DNA from: Streptomyces sp. H39-S7
GTDB lineage: Bacteria > Actinomycetota > Actinomycetes > Streptomycetales > Streptomycetaceae
NCBI RefSeq assembly: GCF_027158205.1
Contig: NZ_JAPVLU010000005.1
Location: forward strand, 1,251 to 65,250
Length of the DNA: 64,000 nucleotides
Direction: 5' to 3'
How positions within the stretch are numbered: the first letter of the stretch is position 1; every line of letters begins with the position of its first letter. The notes beneath the pieces are model-generated. The model had not been told where the DNA came from, did not search any database, and was given only the letters and a program-made list of their open reading frames with translations. Both the position numbers and the translations under genes were made by a program. Of the stretch, positions 35,646 to 43,735 are shown in pieces.

Positions 35646-36068
35646 CTACTCGTCCCAGCTCAGGATCTTGGCTTCCATGCCGGTTTCGGTTCTCCAAACG
35701 ATGCGGTGCACTCCTGCCGCCTCAAGACGAGGCAAACACCGGTAGCAGGGTGCTCGGGTGACGTAGACCGTTCCCCCTGCCAAGTCCTCCCGGCGCGCGT
35801 GGATCAACAAATTCTCTTCGGCATGCAGTGCTACGCAGTTGCCGTAGTCGGCCCCGGCCGGTATTTGGTCGTAGGTCAGCCGACCCCGAGGACAGAAGCC
35901 TTCAAGGCAGCCGGCCTTGCCCGGCACCGTGCCGTTGTAGCCGGTCATGACCACGCGGTGTTTCGTGTCCAGCAGGACCGCCCCGACCTGAGACCGGGTG
36001 CAGTCCCCCCGAGTTGCTACGGCGTCGGCTATCCCGAGTGCCCAGTCATCCCAGCGTGGACGGCTCAG
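35646..36068 (-). CDS. Deoxycytidylate/cytidine deaminase-like enzyme, apparent CTG start
   Basis: The protein carries the zinc deaminase motifs: HAEEN (His ligand and catalytic Glu) in CVALHAEENLLIHAR, and PCYRC in VTRAPCYRCLPRL. Conserved N-terminal sequence (SRPRWDDWALGIADAVATRG, then CTRSQVGAVLL) extends upstream of any ATG or GTG. The frame is closed by a TGA a few codons further up. The only suitable codon is CTG at 36068-36066, which overlaps the upstream stop as CTGA. It probably supplies dUMP/dU precursors for phage DNA together with the phage ribonucleotide reductase. Confidence 0.82.
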   Translation of the reverse strand: MSRPRWDDWALGIADAVATRGDCTRSQVGAVLLDTKHRVVMTGYNGTVPGKAGCLEGFCPRGRLTYDQIPAGADYGNCVALHAEENLLIHARREDLAGGTVYVTRAPCYRCLPRLEAAGVHRIVWRTETGMEAKILSWDE

Positions 36069-36322
36069 AACGGCGGCACCTCGGGATCTATGTGATCAGC
36101 AGCCGCTGAGGCTGCCCAGTCCCGATCCGGCTCCAGCACCCCGTTCAGCTTGAGAGAAGCGATCTCCGATCGGATCTCCTCGGCCAGACAGTGAGCGATG
36201 GCGTCCCATGCCACGGCAACTATCTCGGCAAGCTGGTTCTGACTCAGGGCTGGTAGGCCCAACCAGTCCGGGATGCTGTAGACCGTCTGGGTAACGCTGG
36301 TGGGTACATGCTCCGCTCTCAC
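36065..36322 (-). CDS. Small phage protein (85 aa)
   Basis: The GTG at 36322 overlaps the upstream stop as GTGA. The product starts VRAEHVPTSVTQTVYSIPDW and has a helical middle (QNQLAEIVAVAWDAIAHCLA). It is part of a translationally coupled string of early genes. Family is unknown. Confidence 0.65.
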   Translation of the reverse strand: MRAEHVPTSVTQTVYSIPDWLGLPALSQNQLAEIVAVAWDAIAHCLAEEIRSEIASLKLNGVLEPDRDWAASAAADHIDPEVPPF

Positions 36323-36567
36323 GCTGCCCCCTTTTCGATCTCCTCGGCTGCGTCGTTCAGCGCCTCCCAGGTCCAAAAGCATGCATCGCAGCACTTCGGC
36401 GGCTCTGGCTGCGGGCGAACCTTGTGTACGGCGTCACGCGTGGCTACCTGACTGATGAAAGTGAGTAGGTCGATCACCAGGTCAGCCGCCAAGACCTCCA
36501 GTTCCGGCCGGAAGCACAGTTTCAGGAGACGGAGGGATGCAACGTAGTCCTCTTCGGATTCGATCAT
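36319..36567 (-). CDS. Small phage protein with Cys motif (82 aa)
   Basis: The ATG at 36567 overlaps the stop of the upstream gene (ATGA). The sequence MIESEEDYVASLRLLKLCFR is followed by a PPKCCDACFWTWEAL segment, a possible metal-binding CCxxC. It is coupled to both neighbours. Function is unknown. Confidence 0.65.
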   Translation of the reverse strand: MIESEEDYVASLRLLKLCFRPELEVLAADLVIDLLTFISQVATRDAVHKVRPQPEPPKCCDACFWTWEALNDAAEEIEKGAA

Positions 36568-36797
36568 TCGTCGTCGCCCTCATCGTTCTCGAACGGAATA
36601 GGGGAAATCTCAAGCGTCCAGTACTCAGCCGCAAAGGTTTTGGCGAGATCGGCCGGTACACCGTTGACGATCGCTTGTGTGTAGACAAGGCCGGCAACCT
36701 GGGCTACGAGTACAGCCGCCTGTGCCCGCTGTTTCGTCAGTGCGTCATTGAAATCCTGATTGAGGCCCTGGATCATCTCTTCGAATCCCTCGTCCAT
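36564..36797 (-). CDS. Small phage protein (77 aa)
   Basis: ATG 36797 overlaps the preceding stop by one base (TGATG). The product MDEGFEEMIQGLNQDFNDAL with KQRAQAAVLVAQVAGLVYTQ is mostly helical, with an acidic C-terminus (FENDEGDDE). No family is recognised. Confidence 0.65.
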   Translation of the reverse strand: MDEGFEEMIQGLNQDFNDALTKQRAQAAVLVAQVAGLVYTQAIVNGVPADLAKTFAAEYWTLEISPIPFENDEGDDE

Positions 36798-36946
36798 CAC
36801 AGCACCCTCTTTGCGTCGTTGTCCTCTGCGCACTCGAAACACATGCCGGTTTCAGCGCCATCTAGGTCGTATAGCCCGTTAGCATCGTTTTGTTCGCACC
36901 ATTCACAGTCCAGAGGCCCGTCCGCGTCGTCGTACTCTTCATCCAT
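36797..36946 (-). CDS. Small zinc-ribbon-like phage protein (49 aa)
   Basis: ATG 36946 overlaps the DNA polymerase stop (TGATG). The protein MDEEYDDADGPLDCEWCEQN carries two CxxC pairs, CEWC and CFEC, ~22 residues apart, a zinc-ribbon arrangement. It may bind nucleic acid or protein during phage takeover (inference). Confidence 0.7.
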   Translation of the reverse strand: MDEEYDDADGPLDCEWCEQNDANGLYDLDGAETGMCFECAEDNDAKRVL

Positions 36947-38772
36947 CAGTGCTTCGATTCCTCCAGGTCCAATATTGACCCCCACGAACGCTTACCGATC
37001 TCACCGTCAGCAGGCACGAGCAAACCCTTGAAGGTGAATTCCATGATCTGGGCGGCTTGCTCGGTCAGTTCCGCTGCGCGTTCTTTCGGGAAGCTGAAGA
37101 CAATTTCGTCGTGAATGACCAGACGCATATGAGGAGTGAACCCAGCGGCGTCGAGAAGTAGCACTGCCCGAGCGGTGATGTCCCGGGCCGATGACTGGAT
37201 GTAGTAGTTCAGGGCCGCGTACGGGCGATCCTTGTCCACCGGCAGGCGTCGGCCGGTGGCCGTGTAGATGTAGCCGGTCCGCCTGGCCTCATCCATGAGC
37301 CTGTTCGACAAGGTCTTGGTGCCGGGGTACGCCTCCCAGAAAGCCTTCACGGCCTTCTTGGCGTCGTCCTCGGGGATGTCCCATTGGGTAGACACGGCGT
37401 TCCAGCCTCCGCCAAAGCAGACCGTGAAGTTCGTTCCCTTCCCAGCCTTTCGCTTGGGGTGCTTCTCGACTCCTTCAGGCATTGGCCCGAAGGCCGCTAT
37501 AGCCGTAAGGTTGTGCAGATCCTTGTCGTGGTAGAAGGCGTCCAACATCGTCGGGTCACCGGATGCCGCAGCCAGTACGCGGAGTTCCATGTTTCCGAAG
37601 TCGATGGAAGCCGAGACGTGCTCAATTTCTGCCAGGCAGGACGATCGGACGTATCCGGTGCCGGCCGGAAGGGTCTGAGCTGCCAAGCTCCCGTTGATAG
37701 TCCAGCGCGCAGTTCTGGCCTGAAGAGGGTTCACCGAAGGATGGATGCGGTTCTGCGAGTCCATCCCGTTGATGATGTTCTCAAACCACGTCTTCCGCTT
37801 CTTCGTCGCGGATTTGGCTTTCAGAATCGCATCGGCCAGCGGGTGATCAATCTTGGCAAGGATCTCCTCACCGGTCTTGATTACGCCTTTGGCTGTCTTC
37901 TCGGTGAGCCGAATACCCTCCCTGGCGAAGGCTTCCACGATCTGAGCACCAGATCCCAGAAGTTCAATGCCGAAGGAGCGGACAACCGCCATCCATTTGG
38001 ACTCTTCGATTTTCAGCTCGGCGATCCGAGCCTCTACGTACTCGACGTCCACCAGGTAGCCGGCCCGCTCCATCCTGGCCGTGACGTGCGCCAAGCGGTG
38101 TTCCCATGCGAACAGACCCCTCTGCCGGGAACGGGCCGGGATCTTCGGAAAGGTGATGCGGAACAGCCGGAAGGCGAAAATCGGGTCCATGCCCGCGTAC
38201 AGCAGATACTCGCGGTCGAACGTCTCGACAGTTGGCCAGATCTCTTCCTTCTTGACCTTGTAGCGCTTGGCTATTTTGGTCATGGATCCCTTGACCTCTT
38301 CGGCCAGGGTCCGGTCAATGTAGAACTTGACCAGCTCTTCCAGCTTGAGCCCCGGACCGGCCTCCTTGACCTGCCGAGGGTCAACGAGGTGGGCTGAAAT
38401 TTTGGTGTCCAGCATCTTGGGCGCAAGCTCTTCCAGCGTGACGCCAAGGGTGGACTCGACCACATGCTGATCGAACGTGCCATTGTGCGCTACAAGGCGT
38501 TGTGCGTACCGCAGTGCCCACTTGACGGCTTCGCCGAACTCGGGGTTGATCTCAACCGGGAGCACCCAAGCCTCGGTGGCGTTGCCGAACTGTGCGAGGC
38601 GGATTCGGAACCCCCGGTCCGCGTTCCACCAATCAAGACCGGTGGTCTCCGTGTCGAACCCCATGACAGGGTTGGTTTCTACGAAGTCGATGAACGGGCC
38701 CAGGTCCCAAGTCGTCTCGCAGACGTGGATCTTGACTATCTGATTCTTGATTTTGCATTCAAGGTCGATCAT
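36946..38772 (-). CDS. polA: Phage DNA polymerase I (family A) with 3'-5' exonuclease domain
   Basis: The 608-residue protein starts at ATG 38772, with GGGGGAGG just upstream. The N-terminal exonuclease has the first acidic motif in VMGFDTETTGLDWW and a later YAGMDPIFAFRL (ExoIII-type). The polymerase domain shows motif A SIDFGNMELRVLAAASGD, the O-helix region KRKAGKGTNFTVCFGGG and motif C LVIHDEIVFSFP. Motif A has FGN where SQI is usual (DYSQIELR), a common variation in actinophages. There is no 5'-3' exonuclease domain. It replicates phage DNA. It lies in the middle of the leftward operon, coupled to the small genes downstream. Confidence 0.94.
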   Translation of the reverse strand: MIDLECKIKNQIVKIHVCETTWDLGPFIDFVETNPVMGFDTETTGLDWWNADRGFRIRLAQFGNATEAWVLPVEINPEFGEAVKWALRYAQRLVAHNGTFDQHVVESTLGVTLEELAPKMLDTKISAHLVDPRQVKEAGPGLKLEELVKFYIDRTLAEEVKGSMTKIAKRYKVKKEEIWPTVETFDREYLLYAGMDPIFAFRLFRITFPKIPARSRQRGLFAWEHRLAHVTARMERAGYLVDVEYVEARIAELKIEESKWMAVVRSFGIELLGSGAQIVEAFAREGIRLTEKTAKGVIKTGEEILAKIDHPLADAILKAKSATKKRKTWFENIINGMDSQNRIHPSVNPLQARTARWTINGSLAAQTLPAGTGYVRSSCLAEIEHVSASIDFGNMELRVLAAASGDPTMLDAFYHDKDLHNLTAIAAFGPMPEGVEKHPKRKAGKGTNFTVCFGGGWNAVSTQWDIPEDDAKKAVKAFWEAYPGTKTLSNRLMDEARRTGYIYTATGRRLPVDKDRPYAALNYYIQSSARDITARAVLLLDAAGFTPHMRLVIHDEIVFSFPKERAAELTEQAAQIMEFTFKGLLVPADGEIGKRSWGSILDLEESKH

Positions 38773-38799
38773 GGGCACCTCCCCCGGGTCATACGTGAA

Positions 38800-38976
38800 T
38801 TAAAGGCCCACCTCGCAGAGGTGATCGCGCGTAGCTTGAATCAAATCAGTGATGGTCACTTCGTTGCCGAGGCAGCAGCCGCACCCACCTGTAGCGATCA
38901 GGGCGCCACAAAGTAGGCATTGAAGGTCGACCGCTCCGCCCTCCATGCCGATTACTTGTGCGTGGTCGGGGTTCAG
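38800..38976 (-). CDS. Small Cys-rich phage protein, probable CTG start
   Basis: The product LNPDHAQVIGMEGGAVDLQC then LLCGALIATGGCGCCLGNEV has CxxC and CxCC motifs suited to zinc binding. A perfect AGGAGG lies seven bases upstream of the CTG at 38976. The first in-frame ATG (38946) has no Shine-Dalgarno. A CTG start giving 58 residues is therefore preferred. Function is unknown. Confidence 0.6.
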   Translation of the reverse strand: MNPDHAQVIGMEGGAVDLQCLLCGALIATGGCGCCLGNEVTITDLIQATRDHLCEVGL

Positions 38977-39017
38977 GGGAATCCCTCCTGTTGGACGGGG
39001 GCCAGGCCGAAGCCTGG

Positions 39018-39033
39018 CCCCTAGTAGCAAGTT
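39018..39033 (+). promoter_or_regulatory. Stoperator-like repeat 1
   Basis: CCCTAGTAGCAAGTT between the 39052 and 38800 genes, next to a GGCCAGGC/GCCTGGCC hairpin; preceded on the minus strand by a run of seven T. Confidence 0.6.
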
Positions 39034-39051
39034 TCACCTGAAAAAAAGGGC

Positions 39052-39576
39052 TTACTTGGCCTTGTAGGAGCCGTCCTTCTGGCGCCACAGGGGTTCGCAC
39101 TGGTCCGACTTCTCACGGGCCTGGCAGAACAGGGCCGCCCAGTCGCTCTTCTCGACCAGCTTGCGGCCGTGCTCGCAGTCGTCTGCCTCGCCGGCCGGAG
39201 TTGACTTGGTGGTCACCTTGCCGTTTTCGAACCGCTTGGGGGCCGAGCCAGCCGCAGCAGAGCCGCCCTTGTACTGGGTCCGGGTGTACTCGGCCGCCTT
39301 CGCGGTCAGGTCGATCAGGCCGACGCTCTTCATCGCGGTCAGCAGCTCGGCACCGCGCTGGGCAGTCTCCTCGGCGCTATGGCCGTAGACCCTCGGAGTC
39401 AGCCACTCGGCATCGAATCCGTTTCCCGCCTTGAGGGTGAAACCGATGACGAATGGAGCCGGGCCAAGCAGGGTGCTCTCAACGGTGGGGGTGGTCACAG
39501 GCGCCTCCAGGGCAGTCGGGGTCTTCTCGGGCTCATCCCATGGAGAACGAGAATCGAACGGGTCGGGGTAAGTCAT
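39052..39576 (-). CDS. Phage early protein, unknown (possible ssDNA-binding type)
   Basis: ATG 39576 follows GGAAGGAAG. The 174-residue protein begins MTYPDPFDSRSPWDEPEKTP and has a central beta-rich part (PAPFVIGFTLKAGNGFDAEW). Its C-terminus has a possible zinc cluster (DDCEHGR ... ALFCQAREKSDQCEPLW). It sits between the reductase and polymerase genes where several actinophages carry a conserved protein of the same look. Its role in replication is inferred from position only. Confidence 0.6.
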   Translation of the reverse strand: MTYPDPFDSRSPWDEPEKTPTALEAPVTTPTVESTLLGPAPFVIGFTLKAGNGFDAEWLTPRVYGHSAEETAQRGAELLTAMKSVGLIDLTAKAAEYTRTQYKGGSAAAGSAPKRFENGKVTTKSTPAGEADDCEHGRKLVEKSDWAALFCQAREKSDQCEPLWRQKDGSYKAK

Positions 39577-39618
39577 CCGTGCTTCCTTCCCTCTGTTAAT
39601 CAGTGTGACAGCATTTCG

Positions 39619-39632
39619 CCCTAGTAACAAGT
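39619..39632 (+). promoter_or_regulatory. Stoperator-like repeat 2
   Basis: CCCTAGTAACAAGT between the reductase gene and the 39576 start. Confidence 0.6.
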
Positions 39633-39651
39633 GGTGGCGTGGTGAAACAAA

Positions 39652-41682
39652 TCACACGGGGCATCCACCGCGTGCACAGAATTCCTCGTAAGAGGTGTCG
39701 GTCACGTTGATTCCGAGAGCAAATGCCTTCTCCAGGTACACATCCTTGGAGATACGCTCATATGGAGCTTGGTCCCGGCTCATCTCCGGAAAGATGGTGG
39801 ACCCCTTGAGGACCGGCATGTAGTCGAGAAGGGCTTCCGCTACCTGCTCCACGGTGTACTTGGCGGGGTCCACCGAGGCCGTATACGAGACGGCTTGGTC
39901 CGCCCAGTACTCCTGATAGAGAGCCTGGACAGACAGCATGTCCCGAAGGTCGAGCTGTCCGGTGTGCTGTACGTACTCGTCGTCCAGTACCTGACTGACC
40001 AACGGGTCCATGGTGGGGATTGAGACAACCATGGTGTTGGCCGCGTACATGCACGGCTCCACCTCGTAGCCCTTAGCCCGGTACTCCTCGACCTGCTCCA
40101 CCTCCCCCGGCTCCAGCATGGAGAAGCGGAGACGGCGGACGAAGTAGTCCGCGAACGGCGCGTGGATACCTTCTCCCGAGGCGCCGGCCAACTTGGAAAT
40201 CGTCCCGGTGGGGGCGATGACCCGTGTCTTGATTGGCCGGGGAATCCGTAGCTCGTTGGCGTACTCTGCGGACGCCTGGTCCACGATCACCGCCAGCTCC
40301 ACCAGGTCCAAGATGACGCCTCGGTCAGTCGGGGCGTCGGCGTACCTGATCCCCTGCTTGGCGAGGTAGTCAGCGAAACCGAAGTGGCCGACACCGATCC
40401 GGCGATACCTGGCGATGGCATCGGCAGACTTCGTGTCGGCGACGGCCGCGAACGTGCCGCGGATCAGGTACCGCGTCATCAGCCGGTGAGCTTCGTGAAG
40501 TGCCTCGTAGTCCACCACCCCCGAGATGTCTACGAAGGCACCGAGGTTCACGCTGCCAAGGTTGCACGGCTCCCACGGAGTCAGCGTTGCTTCGCCGCAG
40601 GGGTTCGTAGTGAAGGTGCCGTCGACTTCGCCGTCAGCCGTCAGACTGCTGTTCCAGAAGCCCGGCTCGCCGTTGCGCAGAGCGCCTTGGGCCAGCTTGC
40701 CCAGGACCATTTGGGCCTGTGCGGCCTTCCAGCTCTCCTTGGTCTCCTGGCCGGTCGCGTAGGCGATGAACTCGGTGTCCACCTCCACGCTGAGGTTGGT
40801 GGTCCAGTGCTTAGACATGTCCTGCTTGGAGTACAGGAAGTCTTCGATCTGGGCGTCAGCCCAATGCATGATCGACATGCGGGCGGAGCGGCGGACGCCG
40901 CCGGACACGATGCACTGGGCGATCTCGTGGTCAATCTCCATGGCATCCACGCCAGACAGAGGGAAGGGCGCCGCCTGGGTCAAAATCCACCCCACCCGGA
41001 TGAGCATCTGGGCAAAGGGTGCCGGCCCGCTGGCTGTGCCACCGAAGGCCCGCAGCGGAGCACCCTTCCGTCGGACGCGGGTCACGTCGTACACCCGGTC
41101 CTCGTGCTGGGTACGCGGATCGTGGGCCGTGGTGATCAGGTCACCGAGGGCTGAGGCCCAACCGTCCCTGGAGTCCTCCACGCCGAAGGCGCCGAACCAG
41201 GTGTGCGCGTACTCCGAGCTGAGGAGGCCCGCGGCCTTCATGTCCTCGTAGTCGGGGTGGTCTGGATCGCACACGATGTGGACGCGAACCGCGTTCTCGA
41301 CCTCGGGGAAGTCGCGGAGATAGCTGTTGCTGTAGTTCGAGCCGACACCGCCACCCTCCGCAAGCCGCAGCAGCGTGAAGGTGAAGTGTTCCGCGGGGCT
41401 GGCCGCGTCCCACCCGGCGGCCCAGCAGTTGTTCAGGGCGTAGTCGTTCACACCTGAACTCTTGAGGTGGCGACCAGCAGGCAGCGCCTTGAACGACTCG
41501 ATCAGGGCGACCAGAGCGTCACGCTCGCCCAGCTCGATGTACCGGGCCGGCACCAACTTGAGGTTGCCATCGACCACGCGGCGCACCGTCTCGGGCCATG
41601 TCTCAAGTTCGCCGTTGGGCTTCTCTCGGCGGTAGGTCCGTTCATACACAATGCGTGCGGTGTCAGTGGAGAAAACAGCCAT
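39652..41682 (-). CDS. nrdJ: Class II (adenosylcobalamin-dependent) ribonucleotide reductase
   Basis: The 676-residue monomeric type has the conserved FTTNPCGEATLTPWEPCNLG with the active-site CGE, FALGINVTDTSYEE near the end and the C-terminal redox pair in CARGGCPV. An early Cys occurs in YALNNCWAAGWDA. RVIAPTGTISKLAGASGEGI is the P-x-GT-S phosphate-binding loop. It converts ribonucleotides to deoxyribonucleotides using host B12, as in L5-like phages. ATG 41682 lies after AGGAGA. It is probably part of a nucleotide-supply module with the deaminase. Confidence 0.94.
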   Translation of the reverse strand: MAVFSTDTARIVYERTYRREKPNGELETWPETVRRVVDGNLKLVPARYIELGERDALVALIESFKALPAGRHLKSSGVNDYALNNCWAAGWDAASPAEHFTFTLLRLAEGGGVGSNYSNSYLRDFPEVENAVRVHIVCDPDHPDYEDMKAAGLLSSEYAHTWFGAFGVEDSRDGWASALGDLITTAHDPRTQHEDRVYDVTRVRRKGAPLRAFGGTASGPAPFAQMLIRVGWILTQAAPFPLSGVDAMEIDHEIAQCIVSGGVRRSARMSIMHWADAQIEDFLYSKQDMSKHWTTNLSVEVDTEFIAYATGQETKESWKAAQAQMVLGKLAQGALRNGEPGFWNSSLTADGEVDGTFTTNPCGEATLTPWEPCNLGSVNLGAFVDISGVVDYEALHEAHRLMTRYLIRGTFAAVADTKSADAIARYRRIGVGHFGFADYLAKQGIRYADAPTDRGVILDLVELAVIVDQASAEYANELRIPRPIKTRVIAPTGTISKLAGASGEGIHAPFADYFVRRLRFSMLEPGEVEQVEEYRAKGYEVEPCMYAANTMVVSIPTMDPLVSQVLDDEYVQHTGQLDLRDMLSVQALYQEYWADQAVSYTASVDPAKYTVEQVAEALLDYMPVLKGSTIFPEMSRDQAPYERISKDVYLEKAFALGINVTDTSYEEFCARGGCPV

Positions 41683-41697
41683 GCGGTATGTGTCTCC

Positions 41698-41919
41698 TTA
41701 GAAGGGGGGAAGAGTCGGCAGCTTGGCGAACATCGCCTCGTTGAGGAAGTCCACAAGGGGCTTCAAATCTGGAGAGGAAAGGAGGAATTCGTAGGAACCA
41801 GTGTCGTCGGCGATGTGCACATACGTCTTCGACGTGTCGCAATCGTCGTAGACCACGTCAATCGTGACTTGCTTGTCTACGCCGACTTTGCGCGTGTACT
41901 GCTTACGCGTTTCGATCAT
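41698..41919 (-). CDS. Small phage protein (73 aa)
   Basis: ATG 41919 overlaps the end of the sigma-like gene. The product MIETRKQYTRKVGVDKQVTI is beta-rich (IDVVYDDCDTSKTYVHIADD) with a Leu/Pro-rich end. Function is unknown; position indicates co-expression. Confidence 0.6.
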   Translation of the reverse strand: MIETRKQYTRKVGVDKQVTIDVVYDDCDTSKTYVHIADDTGSYEFLLSSPDLKPLVDFLNEAMFAKLPTLPPF

Positions 41920-42472
41920 TCCAACTCCCCTTCCGATGGTTGCGGTTCATGGCGATGGCCAGGGCATCCACAGCCCGGTTGCACATCTTGCGCTCGGCGT
42001 CGTTCTTCGGCGGTATGCCATAGACGTGAATGCGCATGAGAACTTCCCGGTACCGGTCGGTGAGCTTTCGCAGGCCGGCCGAAGCGTCGATTCTGGCCGA
42101 CGTGATGTTGTCGGTGATCCGGCACCGACTCAGGTCGTCTTCTCTGCCGATGACGGAGGAGATCTCCTCATCGGTGTAGATGAAGGACTTGAGAACACCC
42201 CGGGCCTCGTCGGGCGTGTAGTAGTACCGGTCGTCTGTGAGGTCCCGGTAGTTCTGCTCCTTTGAGGCGTAACTCTTGCCTGCCTTCCAGCAGACCTTTC
42301 GGATGAACTCCTCGTCGCCAGACTTCGGTCCGATGTACTCGGCCTGTTCGGCGATGTGAACCATAATCTCTTGGTGAACGTCGTCAGCCTCAACGACTTC
42401 CCATCGGGCGGCTAGCTCCCTCGAAACCTTGTGAGCAATGTCGTTGACACGCTCCCAGTCCATCCCCGTCAC
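41903..42472 (-). CDS. Sigma-factor-like phage regulator
   Basis: GTG 42472 overlaps the upstream stop (GTGA). The 189-residue protein begins with a region-2-like helical part (VSRELAARWEVVEADDVHQE). It has a C-terminal part that looks like a region 4 helix-turn-helix (ASAGLRKLTDRYREVLMRIH). This resembles the ECF-like proteins in L5-type phage early operons. A role in redirecting host polymerase is inference. Confidence 0.6.
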   Translation of the reverse strand: MTGMDWERVNDIAHKVSRELAARWEVVEADDVHQEIMVHIAEQAEYIGPKSGDEEFIRKVCWKAGKSYASKEQNYRDLTDDRYYYTPDEARGVLKSFIYTDEEISSVIGREDDLSRCRITDNITSARIDASAGLRKLTDRYREVLMRIHVYGIPPKNDAERKMCNRAVDALAIAMNRNHRKGSWNDRNA

Positions 42473-43263
42473 TTTGCAAACCTTCCGTTGATTCGTTTGA
42501 CCTCACCAAAGCGCCTGCCTTCCACGACGAAGGAACCGTCGTCCTCGACCGGAACGGCCTGAGGAGTTGCGCCGTACTTCCCCGCGTAGAGCAGCCCAAA
42601 TCCCTTCTGCCAGTTAGCTGGGCCACCCTTGAGGTAACTGGCCTTCTTGACGTCCATCAGGTGGCCGACCTCAAACCCGTAGATCGTCTTCAACTTCCCC
42701 CCGAACCCCGTGGACTCGGGGGAAACGGCCAGCCGGTGAGTGTGACCCATCACCAGAGACACCCCCGCCTTCTTGGCTTTTGCCGCAGCCGTTCGGCCAG
42801 CCACGTTGTTCAGGCCCGGCGACTCGTGGCCGTGGATCGCAACCCAGCCGGGGGCCGGCTGGTAGTAGGGCTCCAGCTTGGTAATGCCGAACCCCTTGAA
42901 GTCCAGGAGGTTTTCGAACCGGTAGTGGGTGTCCTCTGCCGACAGAGCCGGGGCACGGCTCGCAAGGTACTTTCGCGGGCGCTCATCATGATTGCCTTCC
43001 AGCACGCCAACTGGCCCGTCGTAGACGGCCCGCAGCGGGGCAAGGAAGTTGGCTTTCGTGTACTCGGAGTCCCGTAGCACTCCGTTCTCGAACTCGATCT
43101 TTGTCCCGGTGTGCCAGCGGGACGGAGTGGGGTAGTCGACGAGGTCACCAATCTGAATGACTTCGTCCGGCTGGTAGTCACCGATGAATTCAATGACGTT
43201 CCGGACTGCCCTCTTGTCCTCGAAAGGCGCCTGCACGTCCGACACCACTACGATGCGTTTCAA
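42469..43263 (-). CDS. Calcineurin-like metallophosphoesterase
   Basis: Start TTG 43263 (preceded by GGGGGAAGG) gives LKRIVVVSDVQAPFEDKRAV. The metal motifs are DVQAPF (for DxH), GDLVDY, GNHDE and VAIHGHESPG ... VMGHTHRLA. The protein is 264 residues, as usual for phage members near primase genes. Substrate is unknown; possible roles are phosphodiester or nucleotide hydrolysis. It is coupled to the sigma-like gene. Confidence 0.88.
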   Translation of the reverse strand: MKRIVVVSDVQAPFEDKRAVRNVIEFIGDYQPDEVIQIGDLVDYPTPSRWHTGTKIEFENGVLRDSEYTKANFLAPLRAVYDGPVGVLEGNHDERPRKYLASRAPALSAEDTHYRFENLLDFKGFGITKLEPYYQPAPGWVAIHGHESPGLNNVAGRTAAAKAKKAGVSLVMGHTHRLAVSPESTGFGGKLKTIYGFEVGHLMDVKKASYLKGGPANWQKGFGLLYAGKYGATPQAVPVEDDGSFVVEGRRFGEVKRINGRFAK

Positions 43264-43284
43264 TTCAGCCTTCCCCCTAAACAA

Positions 43285-43311
43285 GGGAGGGGCGGCATGT
43301 TCCGCCCCTCC
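43285..43311. terminator. GC-rich hairpin between early genes
   Basis: GGGAGGGG ... CCCCTCCC forms a strong stem between the 51-aa gene and the phosphoesterase gene. It may attenuate leftward transcription. Confidence 0.6.
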
Positions 43312-43323
43312 CGGACCGACCAT

Positions 43324-43479
43324 CTACTGAGGGATAGTGATGGCCTCGTAGTCGGCCCCGTCCGCACTGTTCAGATCTAGGTACGGTGTTCCGAAGTCCC
43401 CGTCATCGAAGGCGAATCCGTCATCGAAAGCGGCCCGCATAGCCGCTTCGATTGCCTTCACGTGTTCTGCAAGAGTCAT
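43324..43479 (-). CDS. Small acidic phage protein (51 aa)
   Basis: ATG 43479 is preceded by GGGGGATGA. The product MTLAEHVKAIEAAMRAAFDD then GFAFDDGDFGTPYLDL is strongly acidic. It fills the space between the DUF3310 gene and a terminator and keeps coding composition throughout. Function is unknown. Confidence 0.6.
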   Translation of the reverse strand: MTLAEHVKAIEAAMRAAFDDGFAFDDGDFGTPYLDLNSADGADYEAITIPQ

Positions 43480-43480
43480 T

Positions 43481-43735
43481 TCATCCCCCACTGTTGATTC
43501 GTTGGATTTCCCGGGCCAGGTACCACTGCGCCTTTTCCAGATCCAGCACCGCGTCCTCGCTCTTACGGCCAGCGCGGGCGATGTACTTGATGGCGTTGCC
43601 TAGGTTGAAGTTCAGGTGCTCCGTCATGTCGATCACCTCGAAGCCGTTCGGCAACCAGGTGTAGTGACTCGGGTGGTTGACTGGGTTGGAGTCCCCAGTA
43701 GCAAGTTTCGGCCGAAAAAAAGGGCGTTCCCTCAC
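43481..43735 (-). CDS. DUF3310 (SaV-like) small phage protein
   Basis: GTG 43735 overlaps the previous stop (GTGA). After an N-terminal stretch that is co-encoded with one of the repeated operator motifs, the domain reads NPVNHPSHYTWLPNGFEVID, then NFNLGNAIKYIARAGRKSED and LEKAQWYLAREI. These are the hallmarks of DUF3310. It is thought to be nucleotide-metabolism related; no activity is shown here. Confidence 0.85.
   Translation of the reverse strand: MRERPFFRPKLATGDSNPVNHPSHYTWLPNGFEVIDMTEHLNFNLGNAIKYIARAGRKSEDAVLDLEKAQWYLAREIQRINSGG
43693..43707 (+). promoter_or_regulatory. Stoperator-like repeat 3 (inside DUF3310 5' coding region)
   Basis: CCCCAGTAGCAAGTT; again preceded on the minus strand by a T7 run. 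It lies within the first codons of the DUF3310 gene. Confidence 0.55.

Noticed and set aside
43272-43284. CCCTAAACAAGGG as a tenth operator copy
   Set aside because: It lacks the central AGTA and the final T and abuts a hairpin, so I left it out of the motif family, though it could be a degenerate site.
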